Shown: positions 16,778-25,470, counted from the first letter of the stretch. The stretch is 64,000 bases of DNA from Chryseobacterium sp. CH21 (GCF_004119445.1 NZ_QICI01000013.1:84001-148000); one strand, 5' to 3'. Notes: generated by a model not told the origin, from the sequence alone. Program-made: numbers and translations.

Positions 16778-16850
16778 TGACCCGGCTGGGATTCGAACCC
16801 AGGACCCATACATTAAAAGTGTATTGCTCTACCAGCTGAGCTACCGAGTC
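16778..16850 (-). tRNA. tRNA-Lys (anticodon TTT), copy 2
   Basis: Identical to the tRNA at 16034-16106 over its 73 nt, with the same anticodon TTT. About 50 bp of leader and promoter upstream are duplicated too, differing at a single position in the visible leader, which shows a recent tandem duplication. Confidence 0.95.
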
Positions 16851-16893
16851 GGCCACTTACTTTTTTAAGTAAATCCCTTTGTTTAAGGGACTG

Positions 16894-16923
16894 CAAAGAT
16901 AGTAAAACCCTCCTTAAATCCAA
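16894..16923 (-). promoter_or_regulatory. Promoter of tRNA-Lys copy 2
   Basis: TTG (16923-16921), 19 bp, TATCTTTG (16901-16894) on the minus strand, the same geometry as copy 1. The bases upstream of -7 are not duplicated, yet the TTG is kept at the same distance. Confidence 0.75.
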
Positions 16924-17106
16924 ATTTTTCCGGGCTTTTTTATGAGGAAATTTAAGCCAAAAAAGTCAAACACCTGTTTATAAATCAATTACATTTATTA
17001 TTTTTCCCATTATAAAATACAGAATCAATGGCTGCGTAATTAAAAATAAAGTTTTCACCAATTTTTATGATTGACGAAATTTTTTAAATCAATCTATTTT
17101 TCTGTT

Positions 17107-17745
17107 TTATAACCGACTTTCAGGCTTCACATTCTGATATTCAAAAATCTTGATAATTGTTTCCATTGTTTCCTGACCAAGCTGCTTCCCTACCAAATAG
17201 AGTGCGCCATCAATTCCGGCAGTAATGCCCGCAGTAGTGATCAATTTTTCCTGATCCACATATCGGACATTTCTGATTACATTGGCATTCGGGTTATGCA
17301 GTTCTAATGCATCCAACAACATGCTATGGGTTGTTATATCATGATGATCAAGGATTTCTGTTCCGGATAGCAGCATACTTCCTGTACATATTGTAAACAC
17401 AATTGTTCCTGCATCGTAATTGTCTTTAATCCATTTCAGAACTGTTTTCTGGAAATCTTTATCCTGAATATATTTCATAATGTGTTCGGGATTTGCTCCG
17501 GGAACAACGATCATATCCGGCTGAGGACAAGTGTCAATATCATAGGTAGGAGTAATTGCCATCGTATTGGCTTCCATATACACGGGATTTTTTGTTTTCC
17601 CGACTGTAAAACAATGATAACTTTCCGGATGGATGACATTCGCTTTTACAAAAACATCCAAAGGGCCATTTAAATCAAGGGCTTCTACCTGATCATAGAT
17701 TAAGAATGCGACATTCATTGTTTTTCTGTTTTTTACGTGTTTCAT
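17107..17745 (-). CDS. DJ-1/PfpI family protein
   Basis: A 212-residue class I glutamine-amidotransferase-like protein. The nucleophile elbow is FTICTGSMLLSG (Cys near residue 120), preceded by PDMIVVPGANPE and followed by DITTHSMLLDALE, which places the His after the Cys as in isonitrile hydratase/GlxA-type domains. The family includes hydratases, deglycase-like proteins and sensor domains; the reaction here is unknown. The start may be nine codons later (MNVAFLIYDQVEALDLNG). It lies beside a regulator with the same domain fused to an AraC HTH. Confidence 0.8.
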   Translation of the reverse strand: MKHVKNRKTMNVAFLIYDQVEALDLNGPLDVFVKANVIHPESYHCFTVGKTKNPVYMEANTMAITPTYDIDTCPQPDMIVVPGANPEHIMKYIQDKDFQKTVLKWIKDNYDAGTIVFTICTGSMLLSGTEILDHHDITTHSMLLDALELHNPNANVIRNVRYVDQEKLITTAGITAGIDGALYLVGKQLGQETMETIIKIFEYQNVKPESRL

Positions 17746-17849
17746 AATTCTGTTATTTTTAAGACTATTATTTTTACATTAAGACATAGGCATTCCCTGC
17801 TGATGATTGACAATGATCAGTTTTATTTTAAATCAATAAGCAAAAGCAA

Positions 17850-18851
17850 CTATTCTGTGGTTTTGAATGCTTCCCGGTATTGTGCCGGAGAAATAGAAAT
17901 ATTTCTAAGGAATACTCTTCGAAGCGAAGCTGCATTGCTAAAACCGCATTTATCAGCAATCATATCAACGCTCATTTCGGTATACTCCAGCATATTTTTA
18001 GCCTGATCCAGCCTCATTTTTTCAAGAAATCTTCCAGGTGTCATACCAGATTCTTTTAAAAATACTCTGGAAAAATTACGAATACTCATATTGAGAGACT
18101 CTGCGATGTATTCTATCATTATTGTTTCCCCCAGTTTATCTTTCAACAGGTCACGAACATCTTTTGTAAGGGGAGACATCATTTCATATTCTGGCAGTGT
18201 TTCCCCAAATTGAGACTGCATTCCGGATCTTTTTAAATGCAGCACAAGATGGCGGGCAACTTCTGTGGCCAAAGATTTTCCAAAATCTTCTTCCAAAAGA
18301 GCTAAAGCAAGATCCATCCCCGAAGAAACACCTCCTGAAGTATAGATAGGTTTGTCACAAATAAAAAAAGGATTGACATTCACCTCCAGTTTTGGATAGG
18401 ATTTCTGCAATGTGTCTGCAAATTTCCAGTGGGTAGTCACCTGTTTGCCATCCAACAGACCTGCTTTAGCCAAAACAAACGCCCCTACACAGACCGATCC
18501 CATCCGTCTTACCTCTGGTTTTATATTTTGGAGATAATGATAAATATCCGGACTGATCTCATTTAATACACACAAAGTCGTCCCCGCTACCAATAAAGTA
18601 TCTATAGGAAAATCAATATCATAAATGGTATGACTGCAAGACAAAGGCATTCCTGAACTGGAGCAAATGATCTTTTCTGAAGTTCCGGATACCAGATAAA
18701 CATGATAGCCTGAATCTGGTTTACTACTGTTTAAAAACCGGTTGGCTGCTGTAAAAACATCAAGAGGTCCGGCAATATCAAGCAGCTGCACCTGTGGTAA
18801 TACCAAAAGCACTATATTTTTCACTCCGGCAGGTTGTCCTTCTTTCTTCAT
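17850..18851 (-). CDS. GlxA-type regulator: DJ-1/PfpI domain fused to AraC HTH
   Basis: The start is set at the ATG at 18851 (MKKEGQPAGVKNIVLLVLPQ), because a full promoter (18901-18871) lies inside the longer frame that begins at 18914. The 333-residue protein has a PfpI domain at about 10-180 (QLLDIAGPLDVFTAANRF; Cys elbow VCVGAFVLAKAGLL; VTTHWKFADTL) and an AraC HTH pair at about 230-325 (IEYIAESLNMSIRNFSRVF; IADKCGFSNAASLRRVF). Such proteins sense small amines or nitriles in some bacteria. The PfpI gene 104 bp downstream may be its target. Confidence 0.85.
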   Translation of the reverse strand: MKKEGQPAGVKNIVLLVLPQVQLLDIAGPLDVFTAANRFLNSSKPDSGYHVYLVSGTSEKIICSSSGMPLSCSHTIYDIDFPIDTLLVAGTTLCVLNEISPDIYHYLQNIKPEVRRMGSVCVGAFVLAKAGLLDGKQVTTHWKFADTLQKSYPKLEVNVNPFFICDKPIYTSGGVSSGMDLALALLEEDFGKSLATEVARHLVLHLKRSGMQSQFGETLPEYEMMSPLTKDVRDLLKDKLGETIMIEYIAESLNMSIRNFSRVFLKESGMTPGRFLEKMRLDQAKNMLEYTEMSVDMIADKCGFSNAASLRRVFLRNISISPAQYREAFKTTE

Positions 18852-18870
18852 ATTTCGTTCTGTATGAGTA

Positions 18871-18901
18871 CAAATGTAAAGAGAAAGTGTTTTGTCTGCA
18901 A
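18871..18901 (-). promoter_or_regulatory. Promoter of the GlxA-type regulator
   Basis: On the minus strand TTG (18901-18899), 20 bp, TACATTTG (18878-18871) is a full match to the Bacteroidota promoter. Transcription would begin near 18865, downstream of the ATG at 18914, which fixes the start at 18851. Confidence 0.65.
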
Positions 18902-18953
18902 TGACAAAAAACATACTGTTTCGGCCAAAGTAAGAGATTCAACCACAACAAAA

Positions 18954-18977
18954 GAGACTGCCTTATAAGACAGTCTC
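18954..18977 (-). terminator. Terminator of the efflux operon
   Basis: GAGACTG (18954-18960) and CAGTCTC (18971-18977) enclose a further CTTATAAG palindrome, giving a 24-bp stem with one mismatch. On the minus strand it is followed by TTTTGTTG, 67 bp past the end of the MFS gene. Confidence 0.7.
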
Positions 18978-19043
18978 AGCACTCTACTATAAAATTAGCT
19001 AACAAGCTATACTTTTTGATTGATTAAAAGATTAAATATCTCT

Positions 19044-20636
19044 TTATGCAGGTGATAATCTTCGGGATTTCAGATAAAGGGCTGTACGGTTCAGATAAGG
19101 AAAAATTAAAATCAATAACAATGAAGCTGCAAGAAGCCCAACCATCATTTCGTAATAATCCATGGCAAAACGGACATGATCCTGTACATTCATCTTTCCA
19201 ACCAATAACTTATTGGCTGCTTTTACTGCCTTACCTTCAGGCATTCCTCTGGCAATAAGTTTTGAGGTCTGCTGATGAAGAAAATTTTTAACTTCCGGGT
19301 CTACAGCACTTAAATGATCCTGAAAAGCATTATAATGACCGCTTTTTTCAAAGAGTTCAAAAAAATTGATCAGAGCGATACTGGCACAAAAACCAAGATA
19401 TCGTATTGCTAAAGCAGTTGCAGCAGCAGAAGGACCAATAACAGCAGGAACGGAAGAAATAATAAAGATAATTGTGGGAACCATAATCAATCCCACTCCC
19501 AGCCCCTGAAGGAATAATGGAAGGTAATAGTTAAACTCATCAGCCTGAACATCAAAAGAATAATACATTAATCCATGAAAGATCAGCAACATTAAAAAAC
19601 CACTCCCCCAGATATATCTTATATTTTTCTTTTGTAAAACCATACAGCAGGCAATGATAACTCCGGTAACTAACCCTGCGAGATTAAAAATATTGATATA
19701 AGCAATATGAAAAGGATCCAAATGCAGTTCTGCAGCAAAGTAAGTATTCACAATTCCTGATGCAAACCTGCAGATGTACATTATAAAAAGAACCAATAAA
19801 CCTACTTTAAAGTTCCGGTATCTGAAAATCCGAAGATCAATATAAGGTCTTTTAATAGCCTGCTGACGGAATATGGATATTCCCGCTAAAAAAATAATTC
19901 CGATTACACTTCCCAGAATCCGGTTGTCTTCAAGCCAATAATATTCCTGCCCAAAAATGGTAACATATCCTACAAGTACCAATATTGTACTGAACAGTCC
20001 GAAACTCTGCCAGTCGAGTTTATACAAATGAAACCTTGCATGGGTTCTATAATTGCTCATTGCAAGAGTCAGAAAAATAAGTCCCGGCAGATAGGAGAAT
20101 ATGGCCGTTTTATAAACGATATTAAAATTATAAGAGTCGATGAGAGCTGCTGTGATCAGATTATTAAACGGTAAAGCACAGAGCAGAATTCCGAAGAACA
20201 CAGAAAAACTGATCTCCCTTCCCCTTTCACTGCTCAACCGGATAAAAATAAGGGTAAGTGAAAGGTTTACATTCCCTGCAAACAACATTCCCTGTATAAA
20301 ACGCACCGGAAAGAGGATATAGACCTCACGGGTGAAATAGCAAATCAGACAAGCCAGAATCTGCAGTGTAGTAAACAGAAGAAAATATTCTTTAGCAGCC
20401 AAAAAACTGAAAAAACGTCTTTCCAAACAGTAAAACCCTACATATCCGGCATAAAACAATGCCACAGAAAACTGAATATCAGCCGGTTCACATCCATAAT
20501 ATCCCGCTGCGGCATTCACATTCGCCAAGGGAAGGAAAAAGATGATGATTCCCGGAAGTGTCATGGAAAAAAGAATGATCTTCACCAGCCATTCCGGTGC
20601 CCATTTTTTGAAATAGGGCATTTGTCTTTTAACCAT
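19044..20636 (-). CDS. MFS transporter, DHA2-like drug efflux
   Basis: The start is the ATG at 20636 (MVKRQMPYFKKWAPEWLVKI), which overlaps the stop of the HlyD gene as ATGGTTAA, so translation is probably coupled. The 530-residue protein has about 14 membrane segments, typical of the EmrB/DHA2 group, including IILFSMTLPGIIIFFLPL, YFLLFTTLQILACLICYF and IFLAGISIF. The upstream HlyD-type adaptor and TolC-type channel complete a tripartite pump spanning both membranes. The substrate is unknown; lipophilic drugs or fatty acids are usual for EmrAB-type systems. Confidence 0.85.
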   Translation of the reverse strand: MVKRQMPYFKKWAPEWLVKIILFSMTLPGIIIFFLPLANVNAAAGYYGCEPADIQFSVALFYAGYVGFYCLERRFFSFLAAKEYFLLFTTLQILACLICYFTREVYILFPVRFIQGMLFAGNVNLSLTLIFIRLSSERGREISFSVFFGILLCALPFNNLITAALIDSYNFNIVYKTAIFSYLPGLIFLTLAMSNYRTHARFHLYKLDWQSFGLFSTILVLVGYVTIFGQEYYWLEDNRILGSVIGIIFLAGISIFRQQAIKRPYIDLRIFRYRNFKVGLLVLFIMYICRFASGIVNTYFAAELHLDPFHIAYINIFNLAGLVTGVIIACCMVLQKKNIRYIWGSGFLMLLIFHGLMYYSFDVQADEFNYYLPLFLQGLGVGLIMVPTIIFIISSVPAVIGPSAAATALAIRYLGFCASIALINFFELFEKSGHYNAFQDHLSAVDPEVKNFLHQQTSKLIARGMPEGKAVKAANKLLVGKMNVQDHVRFAMDYYEMMVGLLAASLLLILIFPYLNRTALYLKSRRLSPA

Positions 20637-21692
20637 TGGAATGTTTTTTATCGGCATATACATTCACATTCATTCCTACTTTCAGCATATCAATATCTTT
20701 TCTTATCCCGTCTACTTTAATTCTTACAGGAATACGCTGTACAATTTTCACGTAATTTCCAGTAGAATTATCAGGAGGTAATAGTGAAAAACTTGATCCT
20801 GTAGCTGGAGAAAGCGAAATAATAGTTCCCTGAAACTCTCTGTCCGGATACGAATCGGCAACAATTTTTACATGATCACCGATGTGCATATCTTTAATCT
20901 GAGTTTCTTTATAATTGGCTACCACCCATTTATCCGTTTCGTTATTGACAATAAACGCCAGTGTTTCTCCAGCATCAATCATCTGACCTACCTCAACGGT
21001 TCTTCTTCCCATTCTTCCGTCATAAGCAGCTGTGACAGCGGTATAACTTACATCCAGTTTGTGGCGGTCCAGCAATGCTTCCAGTCTTGCAATTTCGGCT
21101 AAGACCACTGTTTTTTCAGCTCGTATATCATTAATCTTAGATACTGAAGCTGCATACTTATCCTGTGAAGATTTATAATCGCTTTCATTTACATCCAGGG
21201 TTGCTTTTACATCTTCAAGACGCTGTTTTGTAGCAGATTCTTCATCATATAACTTTTTATATCTGTTATAATCCAGCTGTTGTTTCCAGACTTTTGCTTT
21301 ACTGGCATCCACCTGAGCCATTGCTGCTGCAGCTTCTTTTTCTGTAGTTCCTGTAGTACTTTCCAATACTCTCAGCTGAGCACGGGCTTTCTGAATGGCT
21401 GCCTGAGTCTGTTTTTCCTGAAGAATATATTCCCGGTTATCTATGATTAAAAGAGTATCTCCTTTTTTAACTTCCTGATTTTCTTCAAATTTCACTTCTA
21501 CAATAAATCCTCCGGCTCTCGAAATAATCGGATTGACATATTCCTGAACCTGTGCATCATTGGTCTGCTCGTAAGCATAGTAATTTTTAAGGGTAAAACC
21601 GCCCCAAACTGCAAGTGCAGCAACGATTACCACTGAAATCCATCCTGTAATCTTTGTAATGAGTCTATCGGTGGGAGTATATTTTTTTTCAT
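20629..21692 (-). pseudogene. HlyD/EmrA-type membrane fusion protein, N-terminus frame broken
   Basis: The visible frame opens at a GTG at 21633 and lacks the cytoplasmic N-terminus. Adding one A to the eight-A run (21682-21689, T on the plus strand) joins it to an ATG at 21692 giving MKKKYTPTDRLITKITGWIS, then a single membrane segment (VVIVAALAVWGGFTL), a biotinyl/lipoyl-like part (QEYVNPIISRAGGFIVEV), a coiled coil (about 90-200) and a beta-barrel region (TAAYDGRMGRRTVEVGQMI). The restored length is 354 residues, normal for EmrA. It starts 4 bp after the TolC gene. The protein is probably intact in the organism, and the break looks like a homopolymer miscall. Confidence 0.8.
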
Positions 21693-21696
21693 TATA

Positions 21697-23019
21697 TTAT
21701 AAAATGCCTGTAATGTTTTGTAATAAATAGTAATTATTTTGAGCCATAATCTTGGCCGCTTCCAGCTCAAATTTGGTCTGAAGCAACTGTATATCTGCAT
21801 CCAGCAATTCCGTAATAAGAGAAGTTTGGCTGAAATAGGTATTCTTAATGATACGGGCATTTTCTTTAGCCTGAATCACATTGGCTTCTGCTACTTTTAT
21901 CTGTTCAAGGGCTTCCTGGTATCGCAAATACGCTTCTTTTACCTGCTGTCTTACTTGATCTTCCGTATTTTTGTGAGCCTCTTCTTCTTTTTCAAATTCC
22001 AGTTGAGCCGCTTTTACTTTATGGGTGTTATGATAAAGGGAAGAAATGGAAAATGAAGCTTTAATTCCTACGATTCCCAATGAATACCAATACGGATTAT
22101 AGGGATACAGGAAAATCTGTGGATTCGCATAATAAAATTCACCATACATTCCTATTTTAGGTCTTACATTGGCTTTTACCTGTTTCACTCTGAGTTTACT
22201 CAATTCTGTTTCCTGTTCAGAAACATGATAGTTGAAAGAATGATCCAGTGCCAGTTTCAGATATTCATTATAAGTTATATTTTCATTCCACTGATTAATG
22301 GGTGCCTCTGGCATTACCATCTGATCATCAGGTATTCCGAGAATAATATTAAGTTTTTGGGTAGCGATCAGAATATCATTTTCTATGGTAATCAGGGTCA
22401 TTTTCCGTTTTGAAAGTTCCAGGTCAATTCTTAAAACATCACTTTTTAATACCACTCCGTTTTTATAAAGTGCCTGTATTTCTTTAAGCTGCGTTTTTTG
22501 ATCCTCTATATCCTGTTTTATAAGGTTTCTGAAAATTAAAGTTTTCTGAAGTTCAAGATAAAGAGCTGCTGTTTTGTAATGAATATCAGAAACCGACTGC
22601 TCTTTCTGAATATCCTTAATCTTTTGAAGCGTTTGATTTTCTTTAATCTTAAGATTCAGCTTATTTCCGTTATAAATGTTCAGGTAAAAATCTGCTCCTG
22701 CCCGGTAAAGCGTATGGATCACTTCATGCTGTGTGGGTTTGGAAAAAATTCCGTTTTCATAGATAGGAATGTTTGATGCTTTTTCTACCGAACCTTTAAC
22801 ATCAATCTCAGGTAGGCGCTCTCTTTTGGCATCTTTTACTTCGGCTTCAGCAATGTTTACGTTGATGGAGTTGATTCTGATATGGCGGCTGTTTTCTTCC
22901 GCTTTCTGCCATGCGTCTTTTAGGGAGAGACGTATGGTATCCTTTGCTGGACTGCCGGTTTGAGCTGATATACTGTGGAAAATTCCAAGCATCAGCAATC
23001 CGGCGACATAAGTTTTCAT
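21697..23019 (-). CDS. TolC family outer membrane efflux protein
   Basis: The start at 23019 gives MKTYVAGLLMLGIFHSISAQ, a signal peptide with Ala-Gln junction; a longer frame upstream is not needed. The 440-residue protein has two repeats of the outer membrane efflux domain (LSLKDAWQKAEENSRHIR and later ITYNEYLKLALDHSFNYHV) with long helical hairpins (RQQVKEAYLRYQEALEQIK). It forms the outer membrane channel of the pump with the HlyD and MFS proteins encoded next. Divergent from an AraC regulator. Confidence 0.88.
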   Translation of the reverse strand: MKTYVAGLLMLGIFHSISAQTGSPAKDTIRLSLKDAWQKAEENSRHIRINSINVNIAEAEVKDAKRERLPEIDVKGSVEKASNIPIYENGIFSKPTQHEVIHTLYRAGADFYLNIYNGNKLNLKIKENQTLQKIKDIQKEQSVSDIHYKTAALYLELQKTLIFRNLIKQDIEDQKTQLKEIQALYKNGVVLKSDVLRIDLELSKRKMTLITIENDILIATQKLNIILGIPDDQMVMPEAPINQWNENITYNEYLKLALDHSFNYHVSEQETELSKLRVKQVKANVRPKIGMYGEFYYANPQIFLYPYNPYWYSLGIVGIKASFSISSLYHNTHKVKAAQLEFEKEEEAHKNTEDQVRQQVKEAYLRYQEALEQIKVAEANVIQAKENARIIKNTYFSQTSLITELLDADIQLLQTKFELEAAKIMAQNNYYLLQNITGIL

Positions 23020-23043
23020 TTGAATTTTTGAATTATTGCACTG

Positions 23044-23051
23044 CAAATTTA
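23044..23051 (-). promoter_or_regulatory. -7 element of the efflux operon
   Basis: TAAATTTG on the minus strand matches TAnnTTTG, 25 bp upstream of the TolC start at 23019. No TTG is found at the expected distance, which fits a promoter needing an activator such as the divergent AraC protein. Confidence 0.45.
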
Positions 23052-23115
23052 TTGGCAATCCGGAAATTTTATTTATCTAAAATAGTCAACTTTTACATGA
23101 TTCCGGCCAAATGAT

Positions 23116-23123
23116 TATATTTG
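23116..23123 (+). promoter_or_regulatory. -7 element of the divergent AraC gene
   Basis: TATATTTG matches TAnnTTTG. Transcription would start near 23130, which places the upstream frame (from 23121) outside the message and supports the ATG at 23151. Confidence 0.45.
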
Positions 23124-23150
23124 CATTTTCATTGGTATTTCAAAATTTTT

Positions 23151-23963
23151 ATGGGACTCATTGCTGCACTTCCGGACATTGATAAAGACGACAAAAGTGT
23201 ATTTGTCATGCACGAAAAATCAGAAAAGCTGATTCCTTTTCATAAACACACCAAAGGACAGTTGAGCTATGTAGAGGGTGGTATTGCTTACATTACCATC
23301 GATAATAGAACTTATGTAGTGCCAGCCAGGCACTTCTTCTGGATTCCTCAGGGGATGGAACATATTTTAGAGATTGGATATACCGCCACTGTCCTGAGAT
23401 CGCTTTATTTTTATGCTCACGATGATACCACAGATCTCTTTTACAGCCGGCTGGGAATTTATCCGGCATCCGAGCTTCTGATCCAGATGATCAAATATTC
23501 TGAAATCTGGGATGAAAAACACGTAACCGCAAAAGATGAAAACTTTGAATTTTTAGTGGCGTTAAAAAAAATTCTCCCAAAAACTCACAAACAGCCATTA
23601 CCCATCATTCTCCCCGCCACCCACAACAAGCAGATGATGAAAATTGTATCTTATCTGGAATGGAATATCGGAGAAAAACTAACTTTAGCCAGTGTCAGCA
23701 GCAAGTTTGGATTGAGTGAACGCTCTCTGTCACGACTTTTCAAAGCGGATATGGATATTTCTTTTCTTCAGTATCTGAAAACCTTGAGAATCATCAAAGC
23801 CATTGAATTGCTTTTAAATACAGACAAACCCATCAATGAAATTGCTGATGACGTAGGTTACAGCTCTATCAGCGCATTCAGTGATACCTTTCATGAGTTT
23901 ACCCGTTCCAGACCGTCAGATTTAAGAAAGAGCAATAAAGTGACCCAAAATATAATGGGTTAA
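23151..23963 (+). CDS. AraC family regulator, likely of the efflux operon
   Basis: The start at 23151 gives MGLIAALPDIDKDDKSVFVM. The 270-residue protein has a cupin-like N-terminal sensor (FHKHTKGQLSYVEGGIAYIT; ARHFFWIPQGMEHI) and a C-terminal HTH pair (LASVSSKFGLSERSLSRLF; INEIADDVGYSSISAFSDTF). It reads away from the TolC-HlyD-MFS operon with about 130 bp between starts, the usual arrangement for a local activator. The ligand is unknown. Confidence 0.85.
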   Translation: MGLIAALPDIDKDDKSVFVMHEKSEKLIPFHKHTKGQLSYVEGGIAYITIDNRTYVVPARHFFWIPQGMEHILEIGYTATVLRSLYFYAHDDTTDLFYSRLGIYPASELLIQMIKYSEIWDEKHVTAKDENFEFLVALKKILPKTHKQPLPIILPATHNKQMMKIVSYLEWNIGEKLTLASVSSKFGLSERSLSRLFKADMDISFLQYLKTLRIIKAIELLLNTDKPINEIADDVGYSSISAFSDTFHEFTRSRPSDLRKSNKVTQNIMG

Positions 23964-23997
23964 GCAATTTACAGATGATCTTCATCAGATTCAAAAA

Positions 23998-24023
23998 AAT
24001 AAAAGACATATTTATCTTTTATT
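23998..24023. promoter_or_regulatory. Rrf2 operator site 1
   Basis: AATAAAAGA (23998-24006) and TCTTTTATT (24015-24023) are perfect complements with an 8-bp spacer. The site covers the expected -33 region of the Rrf2 promoter, so autorepression is likely. Two related sites lie at 24510 and 25446. Confidence 0.6.
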
Positions 24024-24036
24024 AAAAATATCTTTC

Positions 24037-24044
24037 TATCTTTG
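24037..24044 (+). promoter_or_regulatory. -7 element of the Rrf2 gene
   Basis: TATCTTTG matches TAnnTTTG, 19 bp upstream of the start at 24064. The -33 region falls in the palindrome at 23998-24023. Confidence 0.55.
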
Positions 24045-24063
24045 TCCCATAAAACTCAGTAAA

Positions 24064-24495
24064 ATGTTTTCAAAAACTTGTGAATATGCTTTAAGAGCTT
24101 TGATCTATATCGCCCAGCAGTCTAAAAATGACAGCAGGGTCGGGATTAAGGATATTTCAAAAAGTATTCATTCACCAGAACATTTTATTGCTAAAATTTT
24201 GCAGGATCTGAGCAGAAAAGGTTTTGTACAATCTGCCAAAGGTCCAAACGGAGGCTTTTACATGGATCAGAAAAACCTGAATACTTCCATTGCTGATATT
24301 GTAAAAGAAATTGACGGAGATAAACTTTTCACCGGTTGCGGACTTGGGCTTGATCAGTGTTCAGAAATACATCCGTGCCCGCTTCATGATCAATTCAAAA
24401 GCATTCGACAGGATCTGCGTATCATGCTTGAAACTTCAAAAATTCAAATGTTTGTCGATAATCTGGACTTACAGCTTACTCATTTGAGGGCTTAA
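24064..24495 (+). CDS. Rrf2 family regulator, NsrR-like
   Basis: A 143-residue Rrf2 protein: N-terminal winged helix (FSKTCEYALRALIYIA, then PEHFIAKILQDLSRKGFVQS, GPNGGFYM) and a C-terminal cysteine loop (FTGCGLGLDQCSEIHPCPLH) that in this family ligates an Fe-S cluster. NsrR members sense nitric oxide through that cluster. The downstream genes are RIC and an NO reductase, which supports an NO-sensing role. Repeats of ATAAAAGA-N8-TCTTTTAT in front of this and two downstream genes are its probable operators. Confidence 0.85.
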   Translation: MFSKTCEYALRALIYIAQQSKNDSRVGIKDISKSIHSPEHFIAKILQDLSRKGFVQSAKGPNGGFYMDQKNLNTSIADIVKEIDGDKLFTGCGLGLDQCSEIHPCPLHDQFKSIRQDLRIMLETSKIQMFVDNLDLQLTHLRA

Positions 24496-24509
24496 AAAAA
24501 TTTACACAA

Positions 24510-24533
24510 ATAAAAGATAAAAAGATCTTTTAA
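24510..24533. promoter_or_regulatory. Rrf2 operator site 2
   Basis: ATAAAAGA (24510-24517), 8 bp, TCTTTTAA (24526-24533), with 7 of 8 right-arm bases as in site 1. It lies 16 bp upstream of the membrane protein gene. Confidence 0.55.
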
Positions 24534-24549
24534 TATTAAATAACTAACA

Positions 24550-25002
24550 ATGAAATTATATCTTAAAAATCCTTTTGTATTGATGCTGCTCTGTCTGATG
24601 ACGGGAATGTTGATAACCATCAGCTTTTTGGAGACCCCACTGAAGTTTCAGGTTCCGGGAATCACCCTTCCGACAGCATTAGGATTGGGAAAACTCATGT
24701 TTGGACTCTCTTCAAAAATACAATGGGGATTTCTTATTGCAATACTCGTTCTAATGCTCATCAGCCGAAGAAATTATAAGAAAGTTGATTTTATAATTCT
24801 GGTCATCTTATTTTTATTACTTGCTTTAGAACAGTTCTGGTTGCTGCCTGTATTGGATTCCAGGGTCGATCTACTTTCAGCAGGCAAAGCATTATCTCCT
24901 ACTCCATTGCACGACTATTTTATTTATACCGAAACGGCAAAAGCATTTTTACTTATAACAGCTATTACTTTACAATTCAATAACAAACACGATTCATTAT
25001 GA
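24550..25002 (+). CDS. Integral membrane protein of the NO cluster, unknown
   Basis: A 150-residue protein with about four membrane segments (FVLMLLCLMTGMLITISFL; IQWGFLIAILVLMLIS; FIILVILFLLLALEQFWLLPV; TAKAFLLITAITLQF). A charged loop (DSRVDLLSAGKALSPTPLHDY) lies between segments 3 and 4. I do not recognise a named family. Its end overlaps the start of the cytochrome c gene by 4 bp (ATGA), and an Rrf2-type operator precedes it, so it belongs to the nitric oxide regulon and may help electron or membrane handling for the reductase. Confidence 0.65.
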   Translation: MKLYLKNPFVLMLLCLMTGMLITISFLETPLKFQVPGITLPTALGLGKLMFGLSSKIQWGFLIAILVLMLISRRNYKKVDFIILVILFLLLALEQFWLLPVLDSRVDLLSAGKALSPTPLHDYFIYTETAKAFLLITAITLQFNNKHDSL

Positions 25003-25427
25003 AAGCACTTATTCTAAATACCACAAAAGCAATAGTTTTAGCTACAACATTATTTTCCTGTTCCAAAACAGAAACTACTCCTATCCCACAGGTTGAGCCT
25101 TATTCTGCACAACAAAATATTGAGCCACAGCCAGTAGAAAAAGCTCCTGAAGTTTCAGTTTCCACAGATGCTTCGAAACATGAAGGATTGAAATTAATTG
25201 AAGGAACAGATTGTCTTACCTGTCATAAAATAGATTCAAAACTAATAGGTCCATCCTACCAGGAAGTTGCAGCAAAATATACGGATGCAGATCTTGATAT
25301 GCTGGCTCAAAAAATCATTGACGGTGGTAAAGGCAATTGGGGAGAAATTCCCATGACTCCTCATACAGGACTGAGTAAAGAGAATGTCAGACAGATGGTA
25401 AAATATATTTTATCACTCAAAAAGTAA
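24999..25427 (+). CDS. Cytochrome c lipoprotein
   Basis: A 142-residue protein with a lipoprotein signal (AIVLATTLFSCSKTE), a Pro/Glu-rich spacer to about residue 60 and a single cytochrome c domain. Heme binding is by CLTCH (C-x2-C-H), with the distal Met likely in EIPMTPH. The size and sequence (EGLKLIEGTDCLTCHK, KLIGPSYQEVAAKY) fit small monoheme cytochromes of the c551/c5 type. Anchored in a membrane facing the periplasm, it may pass electrons within the NO respiratory cluster, though the reductase here is of quinol type. Confidence 0.85.
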   Translation: MKALILNTTKAIVLATTLFSCSKTETTPIPQVEPYSAQQNIEPQPVEKAPEVSVSTDASKHEGLKLIEGTDCLTCHKIDSKLIGPSYQEVAAKYTDADLDMLAQKIIDGGKGNWGEIPMTPHTGLSKENVRQMVKYILSLKK

Positions 25428-25445
25428 ATAAAAAAATTTAAAATA

Positions 25446-25469
25446 ATAAAAGACAAAAAAGTATTATAT
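25446..25469. promoter_or_regulatory. Possible Rrf2 operator site 3
   Basis: ATAAAAGA (25446-25453), 8 bp, then TATTATAT, which keeps 6 of 8 bases of the right arm. It lies directly upstream of ric. Weaker than sites 1 and 2. Confidence 0.4.
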
Positions 25470-25470
25470 T

